A stretch of 64,000 nt of DNA from a bacterium (GTDB lineage Bacteria; Electryoneota; RPQS01): assembly GCA_013360195.1 (NCBI GenBank), contig JABWCQ010000002.1:374932-438931 (forward strand), in the 5' to 3' direction. Position 1 is the first letter of the stretch; each line of letters starts with the position of its first letter. The position numbers were made by a program, and so were the translations under genes. Below, piece by piece: positions 51,801-59,443 of this stretch. Below the pieces are notes generated by a model, which made no database searches, was not told the origin of the DNA, and worked only from the letters and a program-made list of their open reading frames with translations.

Positions 51801-54800
51801 AAGCTGATTGCCGTACCGGACAATGATGCTTGCTTGACCGACCTCGTTTCCGGCCGTATAGACAAAAGTTGCGACACCAGATTCAGAGGTGACACCACTG
51901 GACGCTATGGAACCGAGTGAAGCGCCGCACTGAATCGTAGCCCCGGGAATAGCAATCGTGCTTGACGTTTCCCGTAGTGTCACGGTAATGTTGGCGGTCG
52001 CGGCACCGTTGGCAGGCAGCATCTCAACGTCACTGTAAGCGTTTAATGTCACTCCAAGCAGTGACAGAGTGTCTTGAACTGCGCTTCGTTCAATCGCGAC
52101 ATCAATTGGCGCCGTGAGGTCAAGCAAGGACGCGGGCGCCGTGAATGTTGACATCGCAATACCGTCTTGATCCGTCACTGCCGTTACCGGCGAGAACACA
52201 CCGTGCTCAATTGCCGTGAATGTGACAGTTGTTGACGGTACCGGCAATCCTCCTTCATCGAGGATAAGCGCGCTAACGACTGTCGAGGCCACGCCGTTGG
52301 CAAGCAACTCAGTGGTTCCCATTGTCAGCACGATTGTCTCAGCATCTGTATTCGTAAGCGGCAAAAACACGTGCGCGCGCAAAGTATCGCCGTAAGTGGC
52401 AGTAACTTGATCAGTACCGGATTCGTTACCGGCTTGATAAGTCGCGATTGCAATTCCGCTTTCATTTGTTTCGACAAATTGCTGGACGGAACCCAGCGTC
52501 GCCGCGAATCGCACAGGTGCGTTCACGACGGCCATGCCGCTTGACGTTTCACGTACGGTCGCACTGATGTCGGTGGTGGAAACGCCGTCGGCCGGCAAAC
52601 TTCCGGCTGCGGAATTCACCAACACCGTCACACCGCGCATTGTCACCGAATACGTGCCTTCTTCGCCATCCGATTCAGCCGTCACGAGCTGCGACGCGTC
52701 AGTAGATGAAGCACCGCTGAAGAAGTTCGCATGAACCTGCCCGCTCGAGTCGGTACGCGAAGTTAGGGGCTGCAGCCAGCCAATCCCGTCTTCAGCACTC
52801 CAGTTGACATTGCGGCCGCTGATCGGCAGACCGAATTCGTCTCGAACCGTTGCCGTCACCTGCGTAAAGGAGAGGCCGTCCGCAAGAATCGACGAGTTCG
52901 CGCTTGAGAGAACGATTCCTGCGATTTGCGGTGACGAGAACTGAACTTCTCCGTAACCGCTCGCAGTGCCGGTGGTTGCCACGATAGCACAATTGCCGAC
53001 TTGACGCGAGCTTGTCAAATTTGTTACGAAAATTCCTGAAGGATTTGTCAATCCTGATGCAGGCAGTAATGTACCAAGCGTGCTGGTTACGGTTACGGCA
53101 ACTCCGCCGCCGAGGGGATTGCCAAATGCGTCAAACACTTGACAAACAACTTGTGTACCTGAAACTCCGTCCGCCGGAATGTCCTCAGACTGTGGCGTCA
53201 CCTCAATGGTGGCAGCCGCGCCGGCAACATATGTCGCCGTCTGTTCAGCAATTAATCCATTCGTCTCTGCGGTAATCAGGTCATTGGATGCGGTCGTCGA
53301 GCTGATAAGCGTCGCAGTTGCATATCCATCGATTGTAACGGCATTGACAACGCTTGAAATGGGTGTTCCCCTTCGATCAGGACCGCGGCCGGCCTTAGGC
53401 AGCCCCGATACTCTGTCACTGAATCCGCGTGAAACTGCGTTGTCAAAAGTTGATCTCGACGTGTGACTGCCCTTGCCGTTATTCGTAAGAGTGCCGCCGA
53501 TGTCAAGTTGCCCCAGTTCAGATGTGAATGTAACGGTTGTGCCGTTTGAAACAGGACGGTTTTCCTGGTCAAGAACTTGCGCACGGAGAATTGCCGTGCT
53601 TTGACCGTCCGCAATCAACTGTCTTGGCGTAACGGAAAGAGTAATCTGTTCCGGTTCTGTTGCTTGAAGGTAAATTGAAGTACTTCCGGCAATGGTGCCA
53701 TTTAGAGCAGTCACAGTTGCATTGCCCGGGTTTAGCCCGGCTCGGAACACGACAGTCGCATATCCTTGCGCGTCTGTGGAGGCGGATTCGGTTATATACC
53801 CGTTGACGCTGCTGAACGCGACGATGGTACCGGGAAGCGCTGCGTTCCCATAGGTATCTCTCGCCAAAGCACGAATGACAGTCTCACTTGAATTATCCGC
53901 TGAAAGCGTATCCTGATCCCGGGTCAAGGTCAAAGACGCTAATGCACCGGGCATAACATCAATTTCGGTGTTGCCGGTTACGGTCCCGGTGGTCGCAGTA
54001 ATCGTGACGTGACCGGTCGTGACAGGTGCCCGGAACGTTGTCGTGGCAATTCCATTGACAGTCGTTACCGCTTGAGAAGCGAAGGAACCCATGTTCGCCG
54101 AAAACGTGACGATCACGTTGCTGCGCAGGTTTTGTCCGTCCTCGCCGATGACTCGTGCGCTGATGACGGACGAGTCAAGGCCTGCTGTCATCGAAGAAAG
54201 TGATGTGTTCACCTGAATCGATGAAGCCGCGTAGGGCTGCAAGAACTCGACAAAGACGGTATCGGAATTGTCATTGTATCTCGCAATCACCATGGACCGT
54301 CCGACCACTTCGGTCGAAGTCAGCGTCGCTAATGCAGTTCCGGTCTGTGCATCCGTAATTGCAGGTGAAGTGATGACACCATGAGAGGTCGAAAAGGACA
54401 CTTCGACCCCGCCGACTGGGTTGTTCTGCATGTTGCGTACGCGCGCCCGAATCTGTGTGGACGATGCCCCGTTGTCCGCGAACAGCGTATCTTCATCCGC
54501 CGTAACGCTCACCAAGCCGTTGAGCGTTGGTGCGCCGTCCGAAACGCGAATCTGGCGGGATTGCGCGGTCTGCATGCTCACCAGTTCTACATGAAGGGAT
54601 ACATTCCCCGTATCCTCGGGTGCCGTGTAAAGTGTTCGCGCGACGCCATAATTGTCTGTTTCAATCATGACGTCTGAGCCCGCTTCATCAAAGCTTCCGC
54701 GAGTAGCGGTGAAACGGATATTCTCGCCAGGCGCTGGCTCGTCTTGCTCATTTACTACTCGAGCTTCAACCCAAGCTGTACCAAGCGGGCTGATAGTCGG

Positions 54801-54953
54801 CGGATCGATGATGATCGTGTCAATAAACGCCAGATTGTCTCGTGCTGACGTTACGGGACTCAGATCACCTTTTTGTTCACACCCGTACCACAGGGCGACG
54901 CTGAGCAACGTACCCATGGGTAACCAAAATCCTAATGGCAAACGGCGCTGCAT
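48885..54953 (-). CDS. Giant Ig-repeat (invasin-like) lipoprotein
   Basis: 2022 residues from ATG 54953, chosen because it gives a lipoprotein signal ('LSVALWYGC'). After a short N-terminal region come about 18 bacterial Ig-like group 1 (Big_1, invasin/intimin) domains of about 95 residues. Each opens with a '(S/T)xxxLxADGxSxTxIxAxV' strand pair and holds 'GxAT...A' near its end. Residues about 770-1540 contain four alternating two-domain units. The last two domains are divergent ('CNMFGMDVVGESVEIVCLVG' and 'ELHIGENALIRLSLYDYNYW'). No T9SS tail, transmembrane barrel or LPXTG is seen. Probably anchored by its lipid and reaching far from the cell, as a stalk or adhesin. Located inside the type IV pilus series after a sigma54 activator gene. 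Confidence 0.88.
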   Translation of the reverse strand: MQRRLPLGFWLPMGTLLSVALWYGCEQKGDLSPVTSARDNLAFIDTIIIDPPTISPLGTAWVEARVVNEQDEPAPGENIRFTATRGSFDEAGSDVMIETDNYGVARTLYTAPEDTGNVSLHVELVSMQTAQSRQIRVSDGAPTLNGLVSVTADEDTLFADNGASSTQIRARVRNMQNNPVGGVEVSFSTSHGVITSPAITDAQTGTALATLTSTEVVGRSMVIARYNDNSDTVFVEFLQPYAASSIQVNTSLSSMTAGLDSSVISARVIGEDGQNLRSNVIVTFSANMGSFASQAVTTVNGIATTTFRAPVTTGHVTITATTGTVTGNTEIDVMPGALASLTLTRDQDTLSADNSSETVIRALARDTYGNAALPGTIVAFSSVNGYITESASTDAQGYATVVFRAGLNPGNATVTALNGTIAGSTSIYLQATEPEQITLSVTPRQLIADGQSTAILRAQVLDQENRPVSNGTTVTFTSELGQLDIGGTLTNNGKGSHTSRSTFDNAVSRGFSDRVSGLPKAGRGPDRRGTPISSVVNAVTIDGYATATLISSTTASNDLITAETNGLIAEQTATYVAGAAATIEVTPQSEDIPADGVSGTQVVCQVFDAFGNPLGGGVAVTVTSTLGTLLPASGLTNPSGIFVTNLTSSRQVGNCAIVATTGTASGYGEVQFSSPQIAGIVLSSANSSILADGLSFTQVTATVRDEFGLPISGRNVNWSAEDGIGWLQPLTSRTDSSGQVHANFFSGASSTDASQLVTAESDGEEGTYSVTMRGVTVLVNSAAGSLPADGVSTTDISATVRETSSGMAVVNAPVRFAATLGSVQQFVETNESGIAIATYQAGNESGTDQVTATYGDTLRAHVFLPLTNTDAETIVLTMGTTELLANGVASTVVSALILDEGGLPVPSTTVTFTAIEHGVFSPVTAVTDQDGIAMSTFTAPASLLDLTAPIDVAIERSAVQDTLSLLGVTLNAYSDVEMLPANGAATANITVTLRETSSTIAIPGATIQCGASLGSIASSGVTSESGVATFVYTAGNEVGQASIIVRYGNQLRDTVQLNLFSPSPSGLDLTASASSLLADGQSTSNLSCRLLDQSGNPIANTAIVWSITGPGSLAQGTSYTDAEGNAANTYTSTGRVTDTQTLIRVSSQSASDSISIGLRGVTITASSQYDAMPANGVSTNTIQAQVRETTSLVAVSGRSVSFGTSLGSIPNSIVTNASGIATANLVASSLSGNAMIVCGMGSQLADTVAVTMYAPTPQSVSVSPQANSVRADGLSSLPISATVYDAMGVPLANANVTWTASGITFAPAITTTNSNGVATLLFTPPGRSTNLLSNILASSGTAQGTTAITLRGVTVAANAVPEMVIADGNSTSEISVHVYETTSLIAIPEATVFFGTSRGTIPASATTDESGVATVNLQASTQTGTATVTATYGQTLTAQANVAFAASTPTTLSLTASPTILFADNSSQSILTANVTDQNGNPVPNGTQVRFSIPPQSGTLENLRTTVGGVATNTLISSATPDTFWVAAWAEENQSVRDSVQVIYRVGDPSIITLSALIDSLPADGIQTDSITAHVTDAVGHPLANIEVQFTTTIGNITSSRVTNANGDATVPFSSSQTGTAIVTATAGAASANYTLYLLPGNPNSIQLSFTPNSVGVRGSGRNETLLITATVRDANNNPVLDGTEVYFNINNSPGGGDFLSSTGAIPTINGQATVAYNSGTVSGTARVRAVCSGISAVSTEILIYAGPAFIENIADGCASSHMAIGASPCNMFGMDVVGESVEIVCLVGDRYNNPVTPGTAVYFTTSGGVITTATGYTDSAGFARVRLYSGNPLPTINRWLNTLTDPNLGTTILCSDVPDQNGMAKVLCRTAGVDETGDSVWVWATTNVVFDYSQPILNIREVTVNGDPNERELHIGENALIRLSLYDYNYWPMVAGTTISFSASSGSVYPSSITLGCPGDTTYTVSFFNNLTTNDDPAATPVLINVEAEYGAAYAFTETFSLLTSFPPNAAPPSRDDEINQ
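50320..52640 (-). repeat. Four tandem ~580-bp two-domain Ig units in the giant protein
   Basis: Unit boundaries recur at a '(R/L)GVT(V/I/L)' strand encoded near 52640, 52055, 51475 and 50900, spaced 575-585 bases. Each unit has a first domain with 'ETSS/ETTS' after the opening strand and 'SLGS' or 'SRGT' later, then a second domain with 'Dx(G/N)(G/N)xP' and a closing 'RGVT'. The alternation shows that pairs, not single domains, were duplicated. Confidence 0.65.
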
Positions 54954-54972
54954 CACATGCACTCCTTGCGCT

Positions 54973-55953
54973 TTATCCACAATTGTAGCTTTTCAATTTA
55001 TATAACAGCGAGCGATGAGATATCTCCAGCAGTTTCGCCGCGCGTGTTCGGTTGTTTCCGGTAAGACGAAGTGCCCTCTTGATCAATTCGCTTTCGACCT
55101 CGGGAACCACTTTTGCCAATGCTTGCTTGATACTAAGTTCGTCTTCGGGAATTGTAAGGTTCACGTGCTCATTCACAGTCCGTCTCTTGGATCTGGGGAC
55201 TTGCAATTCCACTCTGCCCCCCGCCGACATGATGACGCTGCGCTCAACCACGTTCTGCAACTCTCGTACATTGCCCGGCCAGGAATAATTCAGAAGGTCC
55301 TGGATAACGGAGTCTTCAAATGGTTTTGCCCGCTCACTTGCTCCAAGTTCAACCAGAAAGTTCTGTACCAATGGTACAATGTCTTCTTTCCTTTCTCTAA
55401 GCGGCCTGACTTCGAGCGGTACAATATTCAGCCGGTAGAATAAGTCCTGTCTGAACCGTCCCTCCGCGACTGCTTTGTTGAGATCCTCTGATGTTGTCGC
55501 GACGATTCGTGCCAAGGACTTGCTCTCCGTCAGCGCCCCAAGTTGACGGTAGGTGCCTTCCTGCAGGACTCGCAGCAGCTTTGCTTGAGAAGCGAGCGGT
55601 ATTTCCCCAACCTCTTCCAACACAAGGGTGCCGTTGCTGGCCGCGGCGAAGTGCCCGGGCTTGTCCTTGACCGCACCGCTGAACGCGCCGCGGGTGTGTC
55701 CGAACAGTTCGGATTCAAAGAGTGTCGCCGGAAGCGCTGCACAATTGACGGAGACAAATGGATTATTCCTGTACGGACTGCATACATGAATTGCTTTCGC
55801 AATCAAATCTTTGCCTGTACCGGATTCGCCGCTTATCAGAACAGTCGTGTGAAAACTGGCAATGCGTTCAACCTTTTCCATAAGGTCTCGCATATGCGCC
55901 GATTCCGCCACGACGAACTTTCGTACTGTTTCAAAATCAAGTACTTTGGACAA
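54973..55953 (-). CDS. Sigma54-dependent activator without receiver domain
   Basis: 326 residues from a TTG preceded by GGAG at good spacing. There is no sensory or receiver domain: the AAA+ core begins almost at once. Walker A 'ISGESGTGKD', the sigma54 contact loop 'RGAFSGAVKDKPG' (GAFSGA in place of GAFTGA), Walker B 'GTLVLEEVGE' (normally LDE) and a Fis-type helix-turn-helix at the C-terminus ('TRAAKLLEISHRSLLYKL') are visible. The substitutions could alter ATPase or sigma54 contact. It lies under its own consensus -24/-12 promoter and directly precedes the giant Ig protein. Activity would depend on expression or on a partner protein. Confidence 0.9.
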   Translation of the reverse strand: MSKVLDFETVRKFVVAESAHMRDLMEKVERIASFHTTVLISGESGTGKDLIAKAIHVCSPYRNNPFVSVNCAALPATLFESELFGHTRGAFSGAVKDKPGHFAAASNGTLVLEEVGEIPLASQAKLLRVLQEGTYRQLGALTESKSLARIVATTSEDLNKAVAEGRFRQDLFYRLNIVPLEVRPLRERKEDIVPLVQNFLVELGASERAKPFEDSVIQDLLNYSWPGNVRELQNVVERSVIMSAGGRVELQVPRSKRRTVNEHVNLTIPEDELSIKQALAKVVPEVESELIKRALRLTGNNRTRAAKLLEISHRSLLYKLKSYNCG

Positions 55954-56004
55954 GCGCTACTCCAGAAGGACATTCTTACCTATCTCAATACCCATGAATC
56001 TGTT

Positions 56005-56020
56005 TGCAAGGCATGTGCCA
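56005..56020 (-). promoter_or_regulatory. Sigma54 (-24/-12) promoter upstream of the second activator
   Basis: Minus-strand TGGCACATGCCTTGCA, a full match to TGGCAC-N5-TTGCA with GG and GC separated by 10 bases. It lies about 52 bases upstream of the TTG start at 55953. Sigma54 needs an activator with an AAA+ domain: two are encoded beside it. Confidence 0.8.
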
Positions 56021-56160
56021 TGCACATCTTGCCGGGTATCGTCTAGATTTTCAATTAGTTCAGAACTGTGTGCAAACCCGCGCTTTGTCAACATGCAATC
56101 AGTTTCGTAGTTTTTGCCGCTTTCAGCCAGATAGGACGAACTTTATTGCATGTTGCAAAA

Positions 56161-56194
56161 AAGAAACCCGCGGCCATCGGGCCGCGGGTTTCTT
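56161..56194 (-). terminator. Terminator after pilA
   Basis: AAGAAACCCGCGGCC and GGCCGCGGGTTTCTT form a 15-bp stem with loop ATCG; on the minus strand it is followed by a TTTTTT tract. It lies 16 bases after the pilA stop and isolates pilA from the activator gene. Confidence 0.9.
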
Positions 56195-56209
56195 CAAGCC
56201 GGAACGAGC

Positions 56210-56626
56210 TTACTGAATACCTTCAGGTGAGGCAGTCAGTACCGTACCTTGGTTGTCTTCGCACTCAACTTCTATTTCATATGAAGTCGGGTTCGATGCA
56301 CCGTCATAGGTGTAGGTGAACGATGCGAAGTTGTCACCTGTCGGCAACGACATATACGGATTGCCTTGCGGATCCACAAGTACCGTCGCAGCGGTAGCAA
56401 GGGTCAGCGCAGCCGGGTAGTCCGCATTGTCAATTTCGAACATACCTAGGGCCTGACGGAACAGATCGAGGTCTGCGCGTGCTGCGCCGATGCGGGCGCG
56501 ATCCTGCGCACCCATGAAGCGCGGTACGGCGACAGCGGCCAAGATACCGATAATCACGATCACGACCAAAAGTTCGATGAGCGTGAATCCCTTTTGATTC
56601 TTCTTGTTGCGGATTTGCTTAAGCAT
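56210..56626 (-). CDS. pilA: Major type IV pilin
   Basis: 138 residues. Prepilin leader 'MLKQIRNKKNQKG' then 'FTLIELLVVIVIIGILAAVA', with F at +1 and glutamate at +5: a canonical class III/type IVa signal. The globular part is short and of the GspG/TfpA type ('RIGAARADLDLFRQALGMFEIDNADYP'), ending in a beta domain with one cysteine ('VECEDNQG'). Either the main pilin or, less likely, a pseudopilin. It has a strong ribosome-binding site (AGGAGA), its own sigma54 promoter and its own terminator, which fits high expression. Confidence 0.88.
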   Translation of the reverse strand: MLKQIRNKKNQKGFTLIELLVVIVIIGILAAVAVPRFMGAQDRARIGAARADLDLFRQALGMFEIDNADYPAALTLATAATVLVDPQGNPYMSLPTGDNFASFTYTYDGASNPTSYEIEVECEDNQGTVLTASPEGIQ

Positions 56627-56688
56627 AATGGTCTCCTAACTTACTTTTACGGACACTTGGTGATTCATACGTGTTCAGATTAGGGTTT

Positions 56689-56704
56689 AGCAACACATAT
56701 GCCA
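56689..56704 (-). promoter_or_regulatory. Sigma54 (-24/-12) promoter of pilA
   Basis: Minus-strand TGGCATATGTGTTGCT: TGGCAT, five bases, TTGCT; GG and GC are 10 bases apart. It differs from the consensus by one base. The start would be near 56678, about 52 bases before the ATG. pilA is sigma54- and PilR-dependent in Pseudomonas and relatives (known for the family). Confidence 0.75.
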
Positions 56705-56705
56705 G

Positions 56706-56764
56706 CAAGTGACATTTGAATTGGTTTCACATTTTCAAAGAGTTGCAACACAAGTGACACTTTG
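56706..56764 (-). promoter_or_regulatory. Repeated TGTCACTTG motifs upstream of pilA
   Basis: TGTCACTTG occurs twice on the minus strand (56714-56706 and 56759-56751), 45 bases apart, preceded by CAAA or CAAAG. PilR sites in Pseudomonas contain TGTC; these are candidate activator sites near -35 and -80 relative to the predicted start. The upstream copy also resembles half a -24/-12 element. Confidence 0.4.
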
Positions 56765-56825
56765 CAATCTGCGAGTTGTTGATATTTGTTATCGCCAAAA
56801 GCAAACGACGGCAATTCTTCAACGC

Positions 56826-58193
56826 CTACAGCGGCGCCTTGATTCCGTATCTTTGCAGCTTCCGATAAATGGTAGATGGGTCAATACCAAGTATCTCAGA
56901 TGCCTTTTTCTTTTGCCAACCTGACTCTTCGAGAACCTGGAGCAGATATGCCCTTTCCATTTCATCAAGCGTTCTGCTCGCCGGAACTCGATGTGCCATT
57001 GCGGTCGACGGACCCTGCACACCGCCCAACCTTTCAGGCAGGTTTGCAACGCCGATGACTTCAGAATCACTCAAGATGACGATCCTCTCTATCGTATTCT
57101 CCAGTTCGCGAACATTGCCCGGCCAGCCGTAATGCAGCAGCTTATTCATGGCTTCCGGAGAAAATCTCCTCTCTGCAACATTCAACTTGCGGCATGATCT
57201 GCTCAGGAAGAAGTTGGCCAGTTCTTCGATGTCGCCTGTCCGCTCCCGCAGAGGCTTGATGTGAATCGGAATAACGGAAAGCCGGTAGTACAAATCCGGG
57301 CGAAACTCGCCCGTCTGCTGCTTGCTTTCCAGGTCTGCATTCGTCGCAGCAATCACTCGTACATCGATCTTTACCGGTTTGGTCGCCCCGATCGGGAGAA
57401 TTTCCCGTTCCTGCAAGGCTCGCAATAGTTTCACCTGTAATGCCGGTGACATGTCTCCGATTTCGTCAAGAAACAAGGTTCCTCCGCTTGCTACCTTGAA
57501 CAAACCGTCCTTGTCGCGAACAGCTCCTGTGAAACTGCCTCTCCGGTGTCCAAACAGCTCACTCTCAAGGAGAGTATCCGGCAGTGCGGCACAATTCACC
57601 GTTACAAACTCTCCGCGCGCCCGGTCGGAATAATGATGCAGCACCTGCGCAATTAACTCCTTGCCTGTTCCGGACTCGCCGGTTATCAAAATCGTGGAAT
57701 CCGAAGGCGCGACTCGGCGCACTAATTCCATCAAGGCAAGGGACTCCTGTGAGCTTCCGACAATTTTCGGCTCACCGGTCTCTGCGCTGAGTTTTGCTTT
57801 TAGTCGGCGGTTTTCTCGTTTAAGTTCGAGGCTCTCGATGGCCTTGCGAAGCACAACTTGAATTTCTTGCACATGCAGCGGCTTCGTGATGTAGTCCATT
57901 GCTCCCAGTCGCAAAGCTTCGACTGCCGTTTCCAGCGACGCAAACGCGGTCATCACGATAACCCCGAGCTGAGGATCACGTTCACGGACCCTTCGCAGGA
58001 GTTCGAGCCCATCCATCTCCGGCATTCTCAAGTCCGTGATGATGAGTTGAAACGCCTCCTCTTCAAGCGCCGCAAGTGCCTCCGTGGCCGACTGGACTTT
58101 ACGCACGCGGAACCCCTCCTCACGCACGACCTCCTCAAGGTAGGCCGACAGTCCAGGTTCGTCGTCCACCAATAGGATTTTCTCTCGTAACAT
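56826..58193 (-). CDS. pilR: PilR-like NtrC-family response regulator
   Basis: 455 residues from ATG 58193. N-terminal receiver with D10/D11 and phospho-acceptor D54 ('IITDLRMPEMDG') and 'YITKPLHVQE'; AAA+ domain with Walker A 'GESGTGKE', the sigma54 loop 'RGSFTGAVRDKDGLF', Walker B 'GTLFLDEIGD'; C-terminal Fis helix-turn-helix ('KKASEILGIDPSTIYRKL'). It should activate sigma54 RNA polymerase when phosphorylated. The pilS kinase is not adjacent. Gene order pilB-x-pilT-pilC-pilR with a 28-base gap to pilC supports the name. Confidence 0.9.
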   Translation of the reverse strand: MLREKILLVDDEPGLSAYLEEVVREEGFRVRKVQSATEALAALEEEAFQLIITDLRMPEMDGLELLRRVRERDPQLGVIVMTAFASLETAVEALRLGAMDYITKPLHVQEIQVVLRKAIESLELKRENRRLKAKLSAETGEPKIVGSSQESLALMELVRRVAPSDSTILITGESGTGKELIAQVLHHYSDRARGEFVTVNCAALPDTLLESELFGHRRGSFTGAVRDKDGLFKVASGGTLFLDEIGDMSPALQVKLLRALQEREILPIGATKPVKIDVRVIAATNADLESKQQTGEFRPDLYYRLSVIPIHIKPLRERTGDIEELANFFLSRSCRKLNVAERRFSPEAMNKLLHYGWPGNVRELENTIERIVILSDSEVIGVANLPERLGGVQGPSTAMAHRVPASRTLDEMERAYLLQVLEESGWQKKKASEILGIDPSTIYRKLQRYGIKAPL

Positions 58194-58221
58194 TACTGTT
58201 TTCTCCACGTCGTGCTTTCTG

Positions 58222-59424
58222 TTACTTGATTGCACCAATCATGTCGAACATCGGAAGATACATTGATACCAGCAATCCGCCGATGACGCCGCCCATGAGT
58301 ACAATGACAACAGGTTCGATTAACGACGTCATTGCAGCAACAGCCGCGTCCACCTCTTCATCGTAGAAGTCGGCAATCTTTTCAAGCATTTCAGCCAGAC
58401 GTCCGGTTTGCTCACCGACAGCAATAAGCTGACAGACCATTGCCGGAAAGACCGCCGTTTCCATTAAAGGTGCCGTGATGTTTCGGCCCTCGCTGACATC
58501 CTTGCGGACTTTGTCCACGGCCCGTTGAATGACTGTGTTTCCAGCTGTTTTGGCCGTAATTTCCAGACCATGCAGAATCGGCACACCGGAGGAGATTAGC
58601 ACACCCAGTGTTCGCGTGAATCTTGCCACTGCCGTCTTTCGAATCACGGATCCGATCACGGGTGTCTTGAGCAGAAATTTATCTACGGTAGCTTTTCCGT
58701 TGGCGGTTTTATGCCACTTCCTGAAAACCAGAAATCCGATAATCATGACTCCCAGCGCCGGGAAAAATGTCTTCTGTACGACATCTGAAAGCGCAAGCAC
58801 GAATTGCGTCGGCTTTGGCAGTTCAGCGCCCAGGTCCTTGAACATATTGGCGAAGACCGGAATGACTTTCATCAAGAGAAAGACAGTAGCGCCAACTGCG
58901 ACACAGGCAATAACCGCGGGATAGATCATCGCGCCTTTGACTTTGCGCCTTAAAGCGTCCGCCTTTTCCAAATACACCGCAAGCCGGTTAAATACCATTG
59001 CCAGTGCACCGCCCGTCTCACCGGCGGACACCATGTGCACAAACAAGTTGTCAAAGACATCTTTATGCTTGCTCATTGCTTCGGAAAGCGACTCGCCGCC
59101 TGCAACTTGATTATGAATTTCTGCAATCGTGCGCCGGAATTTCTTATTCTGCATCTGATCCACAAGAATCTGAATGCACTGGTCTATCGGCAAACCTGCA
59201 TTTATCATGGTACCGAACAAGCGTGCGAAAATCTTGAGGTCTTTGACACCTACCCCGCCGCCCAGGCCTCCGACTTTGATTTCCTTGGGCTTTGTTCTAA
59301 GATCCTGCACAACAACGCGGCGCTGTCTGAGCTTAGACATTGCCTCTTGCTTGTCGGCAGCCTCAATTTCGCCGCTAATCAGCTTGGCGCCTGTTCCTCG
59401 ACCTGTATAGACAAAAACTGGCAT
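58222..59424 (-). CDS. pilC: Type IV pilus inner-membrane platform protein PilC
   Basis: 400 residues. Two T2SF/GspF-type domains ('FARLFGTMINAGLPIDQCIQ' and 'FTRTLGVLISSGVPILHGLE'), each followed by membrane helices ('AMIYPAVIACVAVGATVFLLMKV' and the C-terminal 'LIEPVVIVLMGGVIGGLLVS'). It couples the PilB/PilT motors to the growing pilus. Located directly after pilT as in most pilus clusters. Confidence 0.95.
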   Translation of the reverse strand: MPVFVYTGRGTGAKLISGEIEAADKQEAMSKLRQRRVVVQDLRTKPKEIKVGGLGGGVGVKDLKIFARLFGTMINAGLPIDQCIQILVDQMQNKKFRRTIAEIHNQVAGGESLSEAMSKHKDVFDNLFVHMVSAGETGGALAMVFNRLAVYLEKADALRRKVKGAMIYPAVIACVAVGATVFLLMKVIPVFANMFKDLGAELPKPTQFVLALSDVVQKTFFPALGVMIIGFLVFRKWHKTANGKATVDKFLLKTPVIGSVIRKTAVARFTRTLGVLISSGVPILHGLEITAKTAGNTVIQRAVDKVRKDVSEGRNITAPLMETAVFPAMVCQLIAVGEQTGRLAEMLEKIADFYDEEVDAAVAAMTSLIEPVVIVLMGGVIGGLLVSMYLPMFDMIGAIK

Positions 59425-59443
59425 CGTCCTGCACTCCTCCTAA

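Noticed and set aside
56744-56759. Second -24/-12 promoter for pilA (TGTCACTTGTGTTGCA)
   Set aside because: The essential GG of the -24 element is GT here. It is better explained as part of the TGTCAC activator motif.
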